From NCBI GenBank assembly GCA_001939145.1, contig LSRX01000058.1, forward strand, positions 1,068,543 through 1,132,542: a stretch of 64,000 nucleotides of DNA. Reading direction: 5' to 3'. Positions within the stretch are counted from its first letter, which is position 1; every line of letters starts with the position of its first letter. The translations under genes and the position numbers were made by a program. This document shows, piece after piece, positions 49,655 through 61,544 of the stretch. The notes below the pieces were generated by a model, which was given only the letters and a program-made list of their open reading frames with translations, did not search any database and had not been told where the DNA came from. The DNA comes from Symbiodinium microadriaticum. Lineage: Eukaryota > Sar > Dinophyceae > Suessiales > Symbiodiniaceae.

Positions 49655-49685
49655 AATCCTCATCATCATCATCATCATCATCGAC
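49655..49685. repeat. (ATC)n trinucleotide run
   Basis: About 8 perfect units. On the minus strand they read as an Asp run (VDDDDDDDED), within an open frame beginning MPSAYVDSHMNASDVLIIMN that borders the AT-rich block. It is not clear whether this is coding. Confidence 0.85.
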
Positions 49686-49829
49686 GCTCAGTCCCAGCTC
49701 TAGCACATCTTTGGGAATCTGTAAGGGTCCGAAGTAGTCATTCATGATGATCAGTACGTCGCTGGCGTTCATATGACTATCAACATATGCCGATGGCACT
49801 GGGTGTCGGAATGGACGCCGCGTTTGTTT

Positions 49830-50775
49830 GAGGGATGACTAATTATGACCACCTCGCCAATTAAGATAAAATGTAATGATACTTGTATGTTGGCTTTTTT
49901 GTTGTTAACTCGATACACAGGCAGTGTCAAACCTTCAATTGCTTTCTTACAGTCTTGAATACATTTAATGTTTGCGCTTTTGCTACTTAATAACTGTCCA
50001 ACATCAAAATATACCGTTGAAGTTTCGTTGACATCACCTTCCTTTTCTAACAGTGTTAACTGCTTTCTATATCTGTGTTTCTTTTCAATGTTATCATTAT
50101 GATAATACTTATAAAAATATTCAATTGCTTCATCAATGTCTTTCATTTCTGCTTCTAACTGTCTATTCAATACTGTCATACCACATTCACACAAAAAAGT
50201 GTCTTTCTCCTGGTTTCATAGTTTCTATGTTTTCCTTCCGGTATTGTTTGGAGTATTCCTTTATTGTGTCTTGATTGTTTGTTTGCTCTATACTCCTTCT
50301 ATTTCCAACTGATATTATCGTTATCTCTGTCATAATACTCTTTATGATTTTGTCGCAGTTTATCTTTGAAGTTTTTACGTTGCCACTCACTCTTTGCTCT
50401 TAGATCTACGTCTTTCTTGACTATTACCCAACCATGGCTTTTGATCTAAATGTTCCATATTGTCTGGTTGATATTCTTTAATGGTTCTTCCATCAATAAC
50501 TTGGTTCAACGTACCCACCGTCGTTCTCCAATCGCCTTCACGATTTCTCAGATCTTTCAGATGTTCATACTCAACATCTTCTATTAACTCAAGGGGTTTC
50601 TTTCTGAACCAATGTCTCTCAATGATTTGAGCAACTTCTTGTTGCTTTCTTTCACTATTTTCATGTCATAAATATGACGAGCAAATCGTCCGTTTAAGGT
50701 TTGTGCCGTGCTTCCAATATAGACGTCATCATTGGTCGTATTTACTATTGTATATATTCGTCCTATGCCGTTGTT
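49830..50775 (-). pseudogene. GIY-YIG endonuclease-like gene, broken
   Basis: The N-terminal core reads GRIYTIVNTTNDDVYIGST (50,775-50,705) and shows the two GIY-YIG-like motifs (RIYTI and VYIGS). After a one-base shift at an A run near 50,698 it continues LNGRFARHIYDMK. After another shift near 50,640 it continues IIERHWFRKKPLELIEDVEY and VGTLNQVIDGRTIKEY. A stop follows near 50,297, then a Lys-rich stretch (IKEYSKQYRKENIE) and, after a shift at a T run near 50,193, CECGMTVLNRQLEAEMK. This order, GIY-YIG then a K/Y-rich tail then a CECG motif, is seen in endonuclease-like proteins of giant protist viruses. No start codon is visible. At least three frame breaks and a stop mean it cannot make the whole protein. 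Confidence 0.65.
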
Positions 50776-50895
50776 GGTGGCTAAGGTTTTGAATTAAATA
50801 TACCGAAATACCGGTAAACATTTAACTTAACATTTAAATTCGGGAACTTCGTATTTACATTTGCCACAGCTTGTTTTCAGGTTGGTTTTTCCCAA

Positions 50896-51135
50896 CTAAT
50901 CCAGGGTCAGTGGAAACCAGGCGATCTTGCCAGTTCTGATTTCCTGCTCCATGTCTCTTAATGTAGTTATGCTTCCGTTTTTCATCTTTATGTTGTGTAA
51001 AGTTCCTTTTTTCATCTTTAAGTTGTGCAAATCACTAGCATTCGCTGGGCCAACAGAAATGGTCTTTTCACCATCAAAAACTGCGTCGTATTTCTTACCT
51101 TTCCTGTTTGATTTCTTGAAAATAACATCTGTCAT
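50896..51135 (-). CDS. small virus-like protein of unknown function
   Basis: An intact 79-residue frame starts at ATG with MTDVIFKKSNRKGKKYDAVF, followed by DGEKTISVGPANASD. The 'KKS..K.KKYDAVFDG.KT..FG..G.SD' pattern resembles a short protein family of unknown function that I associate with giant viruses of algae and amoebae; this was not searched. The usual C-terminal part is replaced here by a short tandem duplication (LHNLKMKKG then LHNIKMKNG) and a divergent tail ending WFPLTLD. It may be a decayed remnant that still happens to be open. Confidence 0.5.
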   Translation of the reverse strand: MTDVIFKKSNRKGKKYDAVFDGEKTISVGPANASDLHNLKMKKGTLHNIKMKNGSITTLRDMEQEIRTGKIAWFPLTLD

Positions 51136-51195
51136 AATACGAGTATTTACACATGATTTATATTGAATTGTTAGTTATTGTATTCTTTAGCGGTT

Positions 51196-52430
51196 GGTAA
51201 GGTAAGCCGGGTGGGCAAACGAATAACTTACGGTTCATCTTTCATTAACCTCACTGCTGCGCAGTCGTTAAACCTCAATAGTGCCAGCAGTCAGTAGTTA
51301 AACCCTGGTTAAACCTCAATGCTGCCAGTATTTAGACCCCGCTACTGTCGGACTTGCTCAGAGGTCGCCGGCTCTGCGATGTCACGAGTCGGATCGACAT
51401 CTAGGTCTATGTTCCTGGCCTTTTGGTGCGAATGGCCCAGATCATTGCTCCGAAGCTGCGAGCTTGATTCGGCTGGTGACTGTTGCCACTGCTCCACTCT
51501 TAACAGTCTAAGCACCACCACCATCAGAATCGGCACCCGTGAAACCCCGAGAACCGGCCTCTAAAGATCGTCGCCTGCAGCTCTGAAAGGCGCTCCGCCA
51601 CGGGCTTGCGAGCATCGACTTGGAGCCTGCAGTCAATCGTCGGGCAGGCTCCCTAAAGCACCCAATAACAGAAAAGCACCCCACATGTGATGATGAAGGC
51701 CTGCACCCGCCTGAACATCTAAAAGTGAGATTCAAATCGAAAGGAAAAAACTGCAGAACACCGCAGCTACAAGACGCAGGCAGTAAGCTTAACGGCTTAA
51801 CGACATACATGTAGGTATGTCAAACATGCAAGTATGAGACAAGAAGAAGTGAACGAACAAGCAGGAAATAAATAAGATCGGATCATCAACACGGCGTGTA
51901 GCACGCGTAAGTACGCAAATGGCGGCACCGGCCACAACACATGCCAATTAGCTTCCGGACCTGTTGCAACTGTGCCAAAAGCTGTACTATCCCAACGCTG
52001 TAACTCAGAGTTTCGGGCATAGAAGCTTACCGTTCCCACCTGGGCCTGCAAACTCAAACCATGGGTAAGGAAAAGGCTGCAGGACTGTGCATTTTCAACC
52101 GCTGTTCTCTTTACAGCCTGTAGTCCGGTCAGAGCTTGTGCTCAAAAGCCTCCGGTAAGCCGTGCTGCCCAACCAACTCCTTCAACTTAGGCCACTTCTG
52201 CCTCGCCAGCAACTGCAGGCACCGACTGCTCGATGCAACCCTCGCCCATTCCTGTAGACAGGGCGTTGCAAAGCGCGGCAAGCATCGAAGCTTGCAGGAG
52301 AAGCTCGCGGACGTCGGTTCGCGAACCTAGCCTGACTATCCGCTTACGTCGAAGGCTGCCAGTCACTTCGGCCAATCCCATGCTCCAAGACGCATCGCTC
52401 AAACACTGTTCAAACATGTTCGAACCCAGC
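51196..52430. other. probable 3' region or intron of the channel gene
   Basis: Contains a duplicated phrase TTAAACCTCAAT...TGCCAG (51,268 and 51,311). Possible coding pieces on the minus strand are VVVLRLLRVEQWQQSPAESS (about 51,520-51,460) and ARQKWPKLKELVGQHGLPEA (about 52,210-52,150). These might be the C-terminal tail of the channel but are not assigned with confidence. Confidence 0.35.
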
Positions 52431-52436
52431 TAATGT

Positions 52437-55400
52437 TTTAATAGTGAGGAGTAAGATCAAAGTCGGGTCCTCTTCTGCGATCCTTCCATCTCCATCCCGG
52501 TCTGCGGCCTGCAACACTGCTTTGAAACAAGCTGCTGTCGTCACCTGTTCCAACAGATCCTAGGTTTGAGAGTTGAGGTGCCGTGCCAGTGTTAGCAGCA
52601 CTCGGCTTGAACATCCACCTCTCGAATCGGTGAATTACCTCAAACTTTCAGGCTTGCAAGTTGTGTCCGCTTTGCGTGATTTAATTTAATGCCATGTCCA
52701 GTTTACCGCCAGCACACTGTAACACAATACACCATGCTCCCCTCAACCGAATGTTGGTTTTATAAAATAATATAGGACAAGCTGTAGAATTCAGAAGTAT
52801 GTTTTCTCGACCACAAACCTCGAGATCCCAGTGCGATTGTGCAGTTGTGCGGCGTGGTTGGGGTGATTGAGCGGGAGGCCTCATGATACCCTGGACGGAC
52901 GACGAAAGCAGCAATACAGCAACGCGTAAACTCCGGAATGTAATTTAAGTTATTGCAATAGGGATCTATAGTACATAATGCAGTATGGTCTCCTTACAAC
53001 AGTAACTTAAACTAAGATCCTTTAACAAGAACCTAGTTCTATGGCCACCCCCCATCAGCTGTCACAGACAGAACCCTCGATCTACTAAGCGGGCTGTGCA
53101 CCTCGAAAAGGCGCCTCAGCAAGGTGTCAAGGTCAGCTTGTTCTCGTTCTTTCTCCTCTTCTTCCGAACCTTTGGCATGATATGATGATCATGAAAACTG
53201 GAGGTCGGAGGAGGCAGTGCTGTCTACAGCAACTTATTGTCTAATTGCGCAAGCAAGTCTCTGTCAGCAATCACCTGGACAAGGTACATCCCGAAGCAGG
53301 AGAGATGCTTTGGTTAGCTGAGGCGAGCTGGTGCCTGGCAGAGGATTCCAATCAGCATGTTGAGCAAGCTGATGCCACACCTGGGACACAAGCTTCAAAA
53401 GCTAAGGCGGACCAAGATCCAATGCCAACCTCTATAGACCAAGTGGCAGCACGAGGAAGACGATGGCCAACCACATTAGGGCAACGCTCTCCTGAAGAGA
53501 TGGCATGGTTCCACTCTCCAGCACGAACACGGAGATGCTGTTGGAGCTAGTCCTCCCGGAGGGTGATCAAGAAAAAGTGGAGATTGTCACCTGTAGTGCC
53601 GGAGGACGCTGAAAGTCAACCCTTGCCACTCGTGGGCAGCACAGATTCCGGGGAGGCACCCAGAATCCCGTGCGTGAAGAGCGACATCATGCTCGCGAAC
53701 ATGTCGCTGAAGAGCTCCGGGGCCTTGGACGATCTGGATCCCTTCGGGAGCGCCGACTCCGTGTTTATGGTACTTAGGGCTTTGGATTCGGGACTACAGT
53801 TGAGGGCGCAGCCAAGGGATCCTCGGCATCGACGAGTTCCGGCGGTCTTTGGTAATTCGGCGTACCCAGCTGACTGGTGAAGACGATGGCCTGGGAGAGA
53901 GCGGAGCAAAGCTCAGGAAGCGACGACTTGTGTCCAGGGGGCGAAGATATAGGTGACGATCAAGAGGAACAGCAGCACCCAGGCCACCGACCTGGAAGAA
54001 AAGGGATGTTTAAGTCTGTTTAAGCCAGTTTTGGCAGGGTTGATGCTGGCCCTTCCCGGACAAAGCCCTGAAACGTTGATCTTGAAAAAGCCCCCCTCCA
54101 AGCTCAAAGACACTCTCTGACCCCGATGGAATTCCACTCCACTCCGTTGCTCCCTGAACTCTCTCTCTGCCGGGCCGAGCGGCTGCATGGCCCTTGCCAT
54201 GCCTCGCACCAGCGTCAGGAGCTCAGGGAAGAAGCGCATGAAGCGCACCTCCGAGGCATGGCTCCCTCTCTCCCCTCCCTCTCTGGGATCTCCCCCATCC
54301 GTTCATAGAGACGAGGCCCGGACCATGCCTCAGCACACAGGCAAGGTCACACTGCGGCTCGCGTACATCGATAAGATATGATGATTATAGACGTGTGTGT
54401 ATATGTTTGTAGATACCCACGCATACACACACCGAGGCATGCATCCATCCATGCGTCCGTGCATACATCAGCCACCATACCTTGCCTTACACAGTCTTGC
54501 CTTTATGACAGTACGTACGGGACGGTGCAGCGCAGGAATAACCGTTCACAGCGCAGGACAGGGTAGCATCGCATTTCACAACATGAATTCGCAGACGATG
54601 CGCGCGTGTAAACGTGTGTATGTGCACATCATAAGCGACTCCCTTTGATCAAACTTTGATCGACTCCTGCCAGGAGGCGCGTCAAGCGGAGCAGGCGCAG
54701 AAGTCGCAGGCTTGAGAGGCCCGAGATGTCTGGCCCACCTGCACTCCGCACAGAAGCCCGGAACTGTCGGAACTCCAGAAAAGAATCCTTGGCATGGAGA
54801 ATCACGTGAAATCAGCTGGTTTCAAATGCCTCCTGTGGCCAGAGCCACCAGCGGCAGCACCCAGGTCTCCAGAACCATCAGGATCACCTCGCAAGGGGCG
54901 TAGTGGCGTAGTGCAGTAGGTCTGCTTCTGACGGGGACGAGCGAAGCTACAGATTTTATGGTCAGATAGTAAGGGGCTTGATGACGCCCGATCCCGTGCG
55001 GCTTCTGAACAACCGGCAACCTATAAGGCAAGCCTACAGATCCCTCCAAGGCACAAGGGTCAGATCGAAGAGGAACCAGAGATCTTTGCCTGTCACTGTC
55101 ATCTTTCGGGCGTGAACTGAGCTCTTCAAGTCGCTGCGGTCTGCTGCCAAGCTGCAGCAGGAGCACCAGGTCTTCGCCCCGAAGAAACGAATGAAAATCT
55201 CAAGACTGAAGTAGCCTGGGCTCTGTCTCACTCATGCCATGTCGGATGCTCGAAACTGCGACTGGGGGATTCAGTGGCGCCAGGTGGCAACAGAAGCAGT
55301 TCTCCACGACGGTGCTCACAGGTTCCAGGGGCAGCTTGCCATTGACCATCAAGGTGACATGATTCCACTCTACATCCTCAGTCCAGTTGCCCATCCCTGG

Positions 55401-55768
55401 CCCTCTCTGCGTGCTCTCCCGGCTCTCCCCGTTTGCAGGATTTGAAGCGTGTGTCGTCGATCGATGTGTCTCGCAGCATGTGTCCATCCGACTTACGGTC
55501 AGACGAGAAGCAGCGAGAGCTAGGGAACACAAAATGGCAAAAGGGCATGCTCCCCACAGCATCAGGCTGAAGCCGTAGCCGAGGAGGATGAGATCAGGAG
55601 AGAAAGCCAAAGAGATACTGACATGACAGGACAGAGGGAGGCGCCGAAGCTTTCACTCTCTTTGCTCGTGACCTTGGCCACCGAGTCTCGACGAACATCC
55701 ACCAGGCATTAACCACGATCACGAGAAGTGTGGCGGTCTCGAAGTACTTGTCTTCAGCGATCCTGCCA
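52437..55768 (-). CDS. voltage-gated cation channel (one six-segment domain) with EF hand
   Basis: Exons in order: S1 EDKYFETATLLVIVVNAWWM (55,768-55,682); loop TEDVEWNHVTLMVNGKLPL and VVENCFC (55,385-55,278); S2 SLEIFIRFFGAKTW (55,207); S3 DLWFLFDLTLV (55,092) and ILMVLETWVLPLVALATGG (54,895); S4 SLRLLRLLRLTRLL (54,748-54,688) with arginines every third residue; S4-S5 linker RFMRFFPELLTLVRGMARAM (54,252). Next come S5 VAWVLLFLLIVTYIFA (53,990), pore FSDMFASMMSLFTHGIL (53,710), S6 VALMWLAIVFLVLPLG plus LLNMLIGILCQ (53,517-53,324), an acidic coil EEEEKEREQADLDTLLRRL (53,180) and the EF loop DRDGDGRIAEED (52,490). This layout fits the Nav/Cav-like one-domain channels expanded in dinoflagellates: a membrane protein gated by voltage and probably modulated by calcium. 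It lies inside one intron of XPO1, on the same strand. The N-terminus and tail were not located. Confidence 0.85.
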
Positions 55769-56651
55769 CTGATATGCTTGACGCAGCTTTTTCTTGACTG
55801 CGCTTTGCACGGGTGGCTACTTGCTCCTCTGCTTCCTAGCGCATGCCGTGGCACACTCCTTGCTTCTGACTCACTACCTTCTCGCTTCAACTCGGCCTGG
55901 CAACGTCAAGGCACCCCCGCCGCGACTCTCTGGTCCTGCCCAAGACTCCTGCAGGTGGATCCCGCTTCGGCGGCTCCAACGTGAACACCTCGGAGAGGAT
56001 GCCCCGACCCCACAGAGGGATTTGCGTTGAAAATCAGGAGCAGCTGCCACCCCAAAGACCCGATTAGCAAGTACTGTTGATGCTCTCCCGTCTTTCCAGG
56101 GTTTGAGAATGCGGACAGCGCTGAGCGGAATAGTCCGTGCGAGTTGCGCTCAGCGGCCGAGATCCAGCGACTACGCCTGCGCGGATCGCACGCTATCTTG
56201 ACAGGGACACTCAAAGAAAGGATTGTAGTCCCCCGGCCTGACAATTCCTCCTCCATTTAGCCCGGAGCGACATATTCAGCCTCCAAGTCAGACGAATCCC
56301 AACATGCAGAGGTCTCGCAGATTTCTAGCATGTGATGCCGCAGAATGCCGCAGATCGAGGCAAGGGCTTCTATTCCCGGCAGTGTCGACCATCAAGACAT
56401 TGACTAATCTGCATCTTTCTGGTCTCTCGATTCTCTAGATGCTGAGGACGAGTGGTATCAATGCATGGTCTACGGCGTCTACGGCTACGGCATGGACGAA
56501 GTGGTGTGCAACAATATCATCTGGCATATTTTTCAGGATTCGCCCTTAAGCCGGAGTGCTCGGACGGTGGCAGTATTCCGACTGCTCGTGCCTAACTGTG
56601 CCCAACCTGGTGTCACCGGCAGGGGCATGCAGTATCCCTCCGGGCTGTGGC

Positions 56652-58729
56652 ACAATGTGGCCTTCCTCGTTCTCCTTAATGGTGACCTGGTTGTGTCTTG
56701 CAAAGCGGCAAGCCACAAAACCCACGGGTCGTGCTGGGACTTTCCCTGGCCTCTGGAGGCTTCGCCATCTTCGAGATCAGCACCTGACGCACCTGGCGAG
56801 CTCTACCTTCGGCCACTTTGGCCCTGGCCCAAAAAGCTACGTGGCCTCGGCCAGGACCGGCGCGTAGAGCTTCAGCTTCTCACGTTGGCCTAGTGGCAGA
56901 TTTGCACCCATGAGTCCTCGTACCACACCTAACAATATGAACAACCTAAAGAAAGACATCTCCCTTGGCCTGGGAATCCACATATTGGCTTTAAAGTGCA
57001 CAACACAGGACTGCGCAGAAGGGTGCTTAGATGTGGCGACAGCCAGCATCCCGTCTCAAACACGAGAAGCCAGCAGTGTGATGGGCAGCATGAGCTTATT
57101 CGAATGGTTTGGGATCCTTCCCGAGGCGCGGACTATCTCGATGTCCGTCCATAAGCAACCTGGGATTGCAAGATCTCGGGAGAGCTCGAGGTGAACAGAG
57201 AACTGCAGAGTAGCACTGGCTGCGTCTTGGGCCAAGCTGCGGCGCTTGCATCTGGCCCAACTGGGGTGCTTGGTTCTCCAAGTAGACCCGTGCGCCTTGG
57301 TTTCCCAAGGAAAGCTGCCACGACCAAAATGGCGGCAGAGAGTGTGGCACTGCTGTTCCGGGGCATTCGCTGAAAGTTTGCCAGAACTCAACACAGATTT
57401 TGAAGGTCTCCTAACCAACAGGCAACCGTGTGAGGCAGGTGATGAACCAGCTATCCCTGTCCTCGTTGGGGCCCATCGAAATCCTGTCTTAGACACACAA
57501 TGCCAGGTGCCTGAACCCTGACTGTGCCCCGACCTGACGAGGTAGTTCAGGGCCGGGATCATGTACCTGCTCTGGGCCTCGAAAGGCGCGGAGGAGCTCT
57601 TGAAACAAAGCACGCCAGTGCGTGACTGTGGATGCCCACAGGCAGGTGCCCGCGGGATGTGCATTCTTGTTCTATGCATTTCTTTTCCAGCAGGTCGAAT
57701 TTGGTCTTGCAACTAGTGGGTGGGTATGTATGTATGTAGATACGCACGAATTTACATGGACCATCCCGGATGGATGGAAGTTCTGATTCTCCACGGTCGC
57801 AGACACACTCTTTGCCTGACATCACGTTCATCCTCTGAACAAACCCTAAGTTTCCCAGTAGCCCCCTAGAAATAAGGGTGCCCTTTTCCTACAATTCGGT
57901 TTTCATAAGGGAACCCAAAAAGAAAAAGGGCAAAAGGGTCCTACTGTGAAACCTAGAACCATAGCAGGCACAGAACCTTGCGCCGGTGCCTCGGCGGTTC
58001 CCTAGTTTTCTGTCAATGGAGGAGCACATCCAGATGATTATGCTGGCATACCTAATGAGCCCTGAACCTGTTGAAAAATAGGCTCTTCGTTGAAAACCCG
58101 GTTCTTACTGTATTAACTTCCGCTTGTGCCTTGAACAAAAAGTGCGGTTCTGATTCAGAAACCTGGTTTCTGTTCGAGATGAGCGCAATAGCACCGTAAA
58201 ACTTAAACGACCAAAACCTTGCTAGCCCGGAAAACAACCATGGCATAGGGATATCGGACGTCTGCGAAAACCGACGTTCATTCGGCCTTGTGCTGACACA
58301 GAAGTGGCTCGACCGGGAGCATTCGCAGTTTCAAGCCCGGTACAAGACCTGCAAAAGCCGACATAAACCCGATCAGTACTAGTCATTCACATGTATCTGA
58401 ATAGCTGTACTCCCTTGTTATTCTGCAGTCGCTGCTGTCATGTTGGTGCAGATACTATATTCAAAGGCATGGAGGCATTTCTGATGCCGGTTGTGCAAGC
58501 TATATCTCAGCAAGTGGAAACGTAAGGGCCCATCTTGGAAGGCAACTAAAGCCATATAACCATGCACAAGCTGAATAAAGTTCATGTGCACACACACACA
58601 CACGCGCACGTATACACACGTGGTATGCGCAACATGACACAGCCAGTGGCAGGTGGAGATAGATGAAGACGCGCGGTGCTTACGTGTAAACATACAAGAT
58701 CGCACACATTTACTATTCGCAAGCCGGTG

Positions 58730-58789
<60 letters not shown>

Positions 58790-61544
58790 CACAGCTGGGC
58801 AGGCAGTGTGCATGCATCGAGCAATACAAGGTCTGTACTTTGGCGCGGTTGTTTCAATAAATATCTCCATAAACCAGGCACGTGTGCATGCAACCGATGC
58901 ATCACCACATTGCCCCCATTGTACTTTGATGCCCGGAGCTTCCGCTGCCTCCATAGCAGCCATGTGGTGCTTGAGGAATCCAGTCAAGAGCAGGGCTACC
59001 TCTGACACCACCGAAGCCACAGGGGAAGGTTCCAAACCAAAACACGTCTGCTCACCTGGTTGTGAAACACCTCCCAGAAAACGCGCTGGGGGCCCGGGAG
59101 GTTCGCACAAGCCTGCAACACTGGCGACATGGTGCGAGTAGAAAGGAGCCAGGGCCAAGGGATTCACCGACTTGAGCTCTGGAGCGCCTCGTTGATGTTC
59201 TCTGGCAGCTGCTGGATCCTGCCATGAGCCGACGTTGCCGAGAATTCAGATTTCTGAACCCAAGCGCTGAACCTTTGAAACTCTGAAACATGGTAGTGTC
59301 GAGGCACTTCTCCACCACGCCCTGGAAGCACTGGATAATCCTCAGGCCAAAACAGAGCCAGGATCATCACTTGCGAAGCTTTAAACAGCGGACGCTCAGA
59401 AGGGAGCTGCGGCTGGTATTGCTGAACCCCCTCGTGCAGGCAAGCAATCTCGTTGAGGCATCGGGCACCTTGGGAAGTCATGAATGTGGTGAAACAAACG
59501 CTGGAAAGTGCACAAAGATCTGAGGAGGCCACAGTCCAGGCGATACCTCAGCTACCAGCTGCTTGAAGTGGCCGGAGGTGAGTCATGCTTCCTACCAGAG
59601 AAAAGCATTGTTGCTGCCCGTGCGTCTCCAATGGATCCCAGAAGTGCAACAACAGTATCTGGATGAGGTCGGTCTCGAAAATGAAAGCCAACCTAGAGAA
59701 GATGGAGTTTCGTCTCGAGTCTCGTGATGACACCAGCTCCACGCTATGCTGGGGCTTCTTGCTGCAAAATTCCCCCCCTTGTTTCCAGTGCAGCCCAGGA
59801 GCGCGATCCACTCCAGGAAATTTGCAAGGGTGCCTCGGACTCGTCTGCTGAGAAAAAAATAAGACTACTACCTCGAAAGGATGCAGCGTGACTATACTGT
59901 CAGATATTGCTCTGTGCGCGCCGTCACGAGACGGACAAAGCAAGGAAGGTTCTCTTCCTTCCGAAAACCACGGGGAAGCTGTGCGACTTGTCGCCTCAAA
60001 CCCGCTGAGGAGCTGAGGGTTGTCGTGATCAGGGATGGCTTCACGGAGCCAGGGCTCTGAACATGGCCTCAGCCAGCAGGACTCGAACAAGCTCCAAGTG
60101 CAGGTACGACAGAACAACGCATGCTTTCTTTAGCATGGCATCAATCTGTTGTTCTTTTGCGCTCCTGTTGACTTCTCGACGATGTTAACGGTTTATATCA
60201 TTGGCCTCGCAGGAACCTGAACTTTGCAGGGATTTCTTCCGCAGCGTAAACTGACACAGATCCTGAAAACGCACAACGTCTAGGCTGGGGCCACAAAATT
60301 GGGAAGCTGCATACTGCCGGAGCAAATCGTCTACACCTTTTGCTTCGAAGCGCTACAGCTGCAATGATCTTGCAAGCTGATGCTGTCAGGTTCTTATAAA
60401 CTCGACCAGGTTAACCAGATGTCTTATTCGTTGTGTGCCGGCAGCAGAGGATTGTGCAGACAGGTGGCTCTTCAGAATGTAGCTGCACAGCTCCTGAGCG
60501 TCGGTGAGCTGTAGCTCTACATTCTTGGGAGGGACATAACATGTCGCCAAAAGGCGTAAATGGCCGCAAACTGTGAGTTCAGCGATTCCTTCAGCTTCGC
60601 CACCTGCACATGAGTATCGGAAGATTGCCGCTACGGCCTTTCAATGCCGACCTTCTTGGACACCATCTGCGACTTCCCAAAAGTGAAGATCTCTTCGCTC
60701 ATCATGTTTAAGATGCGGAGGTTGTTCTCACAAAGGAGCCTAAGTTAAGTCTCGCTCCAGAGTGCTAGGCTGCTAGGTGTTTCAGAAGCGTCTTGTCCAA
60801 GAAGCTGGTTCGTCTTGCAAGAACCACAGATATCTGGAATGAAGTTCTCCCAAGCATGCGGCCACTCCTGTCGAGCTTTGTACTCACATCGCGCTGCTGC
60901 ACCGGGGCTGCTTGCAAATCCTGCTTGACGATGTTCACCAGAGTCCTCTGCAGGCTCTTGCTTGCCGATAGAAGAGGGCAAGCGCGCAACAAGCGAGTCA
61001 ACCTACATCTGACAAGCAACTCATTCAGCTTCGTGAGGACGTGCTTCTGCGAGGTTGCAAAATGCTCGTCGGCTGAAATCTTGATCACAAGCTGCACCTA
61101 AAGAGCTGGCGATGGGACGGTTCCATATGGGTGCAGCTCAGGCTCCAGCCACATAGTTTTTGATCCCGGCTTTCCTGCAGTCAAAGCGCGGAGAGGCAAG
61201 GGGGGCCGCCCCCCCCCCCCAGGTGCAAAGGAGGCACTGTGGCTCAGTCAAGACCATCCAGCGCGTGGAGATGACGTTTTCGAGCACGTTCAATGCCTGA
61301 GATTGATGGACAAAGGCTGAAAACGATCCAATGAAGGCCGGCAAAAAAAGGAATGCTGGGCACACAATTCACCAAGCGGCAAAGAATTTGGTGTCTGGGC
61401 CTGGTGCTGCTCAAAACGTCTCTCGCAACTCTCACTGCGAGCCCGCTACCAGTCACTTTGCACGAGGGGTGGACTGTGTGAGGTAGCGAGGATGGTGTCT
61501 ACGGCAAACCAGGAGTCTGGATGAGTTCGGACCTGTGTCAAGAC
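56652..61544 (-). CDS. XPO1: exportin-1 (CRM1), 5' half: nuclear export receptor
   Basis: Exons match the N-terminal half of exportin-1: VLTQVRTHPDSWFAVDTILA (61,544-61,475), LNVLENVISTRWMVLTEPQ (61,297-61,239), KAGIKNYVAGA (61,175), LVIKISADEHFATSQKHVLT (61,091), RTLVNIVKQ (60,949), EWPHAWENFIPDICGSCKT (60,869) and LLCENNLRILNMMSEEIFTF (60,740). These are followed by VAKLKESLNSQFAAIY (60,604), ELCSYILKSHL (60,500), LAFIFETDLIQILLLHFW (59,692), RCLNEIACLHEGVQQYQPQ (59,465), IQQLPENINEALQ (59,215), EVALLLTGFLKHHMAAME (59,005) and AQSRYMIPALNYLV (57,580). The last four are TFKICVEFWQTF (57,409), REKLKLYAPVLAEA (56,889), VRQVLISKMAKPPE (56,793) and VTIKENEEGHIV (56,686). The last exon joins in sequence with the exon at 47,110, so no exportin residues are missing across the 9.5-kb intron. 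The first exon with the start codon and a segment after TFKICVEFWQTF were not found. Confidence 0.93.
58588..58792. repeat. (CA)n and (GACA)n microsatellites in an XPO1 intron
   Basis: A CA run at about 58,588-58,606 and a perfect GACA tetranucleotide run of about 15 units at 58,731-58,790. They lie in the intron between the exons encoding GFLKHHMAAME and YMIPALNYLV. Confidence 0.95.

Larger units (their letters stand above)
49830..51195. mobile_element. AT-rich foreign block with virus-like genes
   Basis: The sequence turns sharply AT-rich at about 49,830 and returns to the GC-richer host texture at about 51,195. Both genes inside are intronless and on the minus strand. They resemble small genes typical of large double-stranded DNA viruses of protists: a GIY-YIG endonuclease with a Lys-rich tail, and a short ORF of a virus-associated type. 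No terminal repeats or target duplication could be made out. It is best read as an old fragment of viral DNA, or DNA shared with such viruses, lodged in an intron of exportin-1. Confidence 0.65.

Noticed and set aside
58653-59141. Open frame with Asp-Arg-Gln-Thr repeats
   Set aside because: Translation of the (GACA)n microsatellite in an XPO1 intron.
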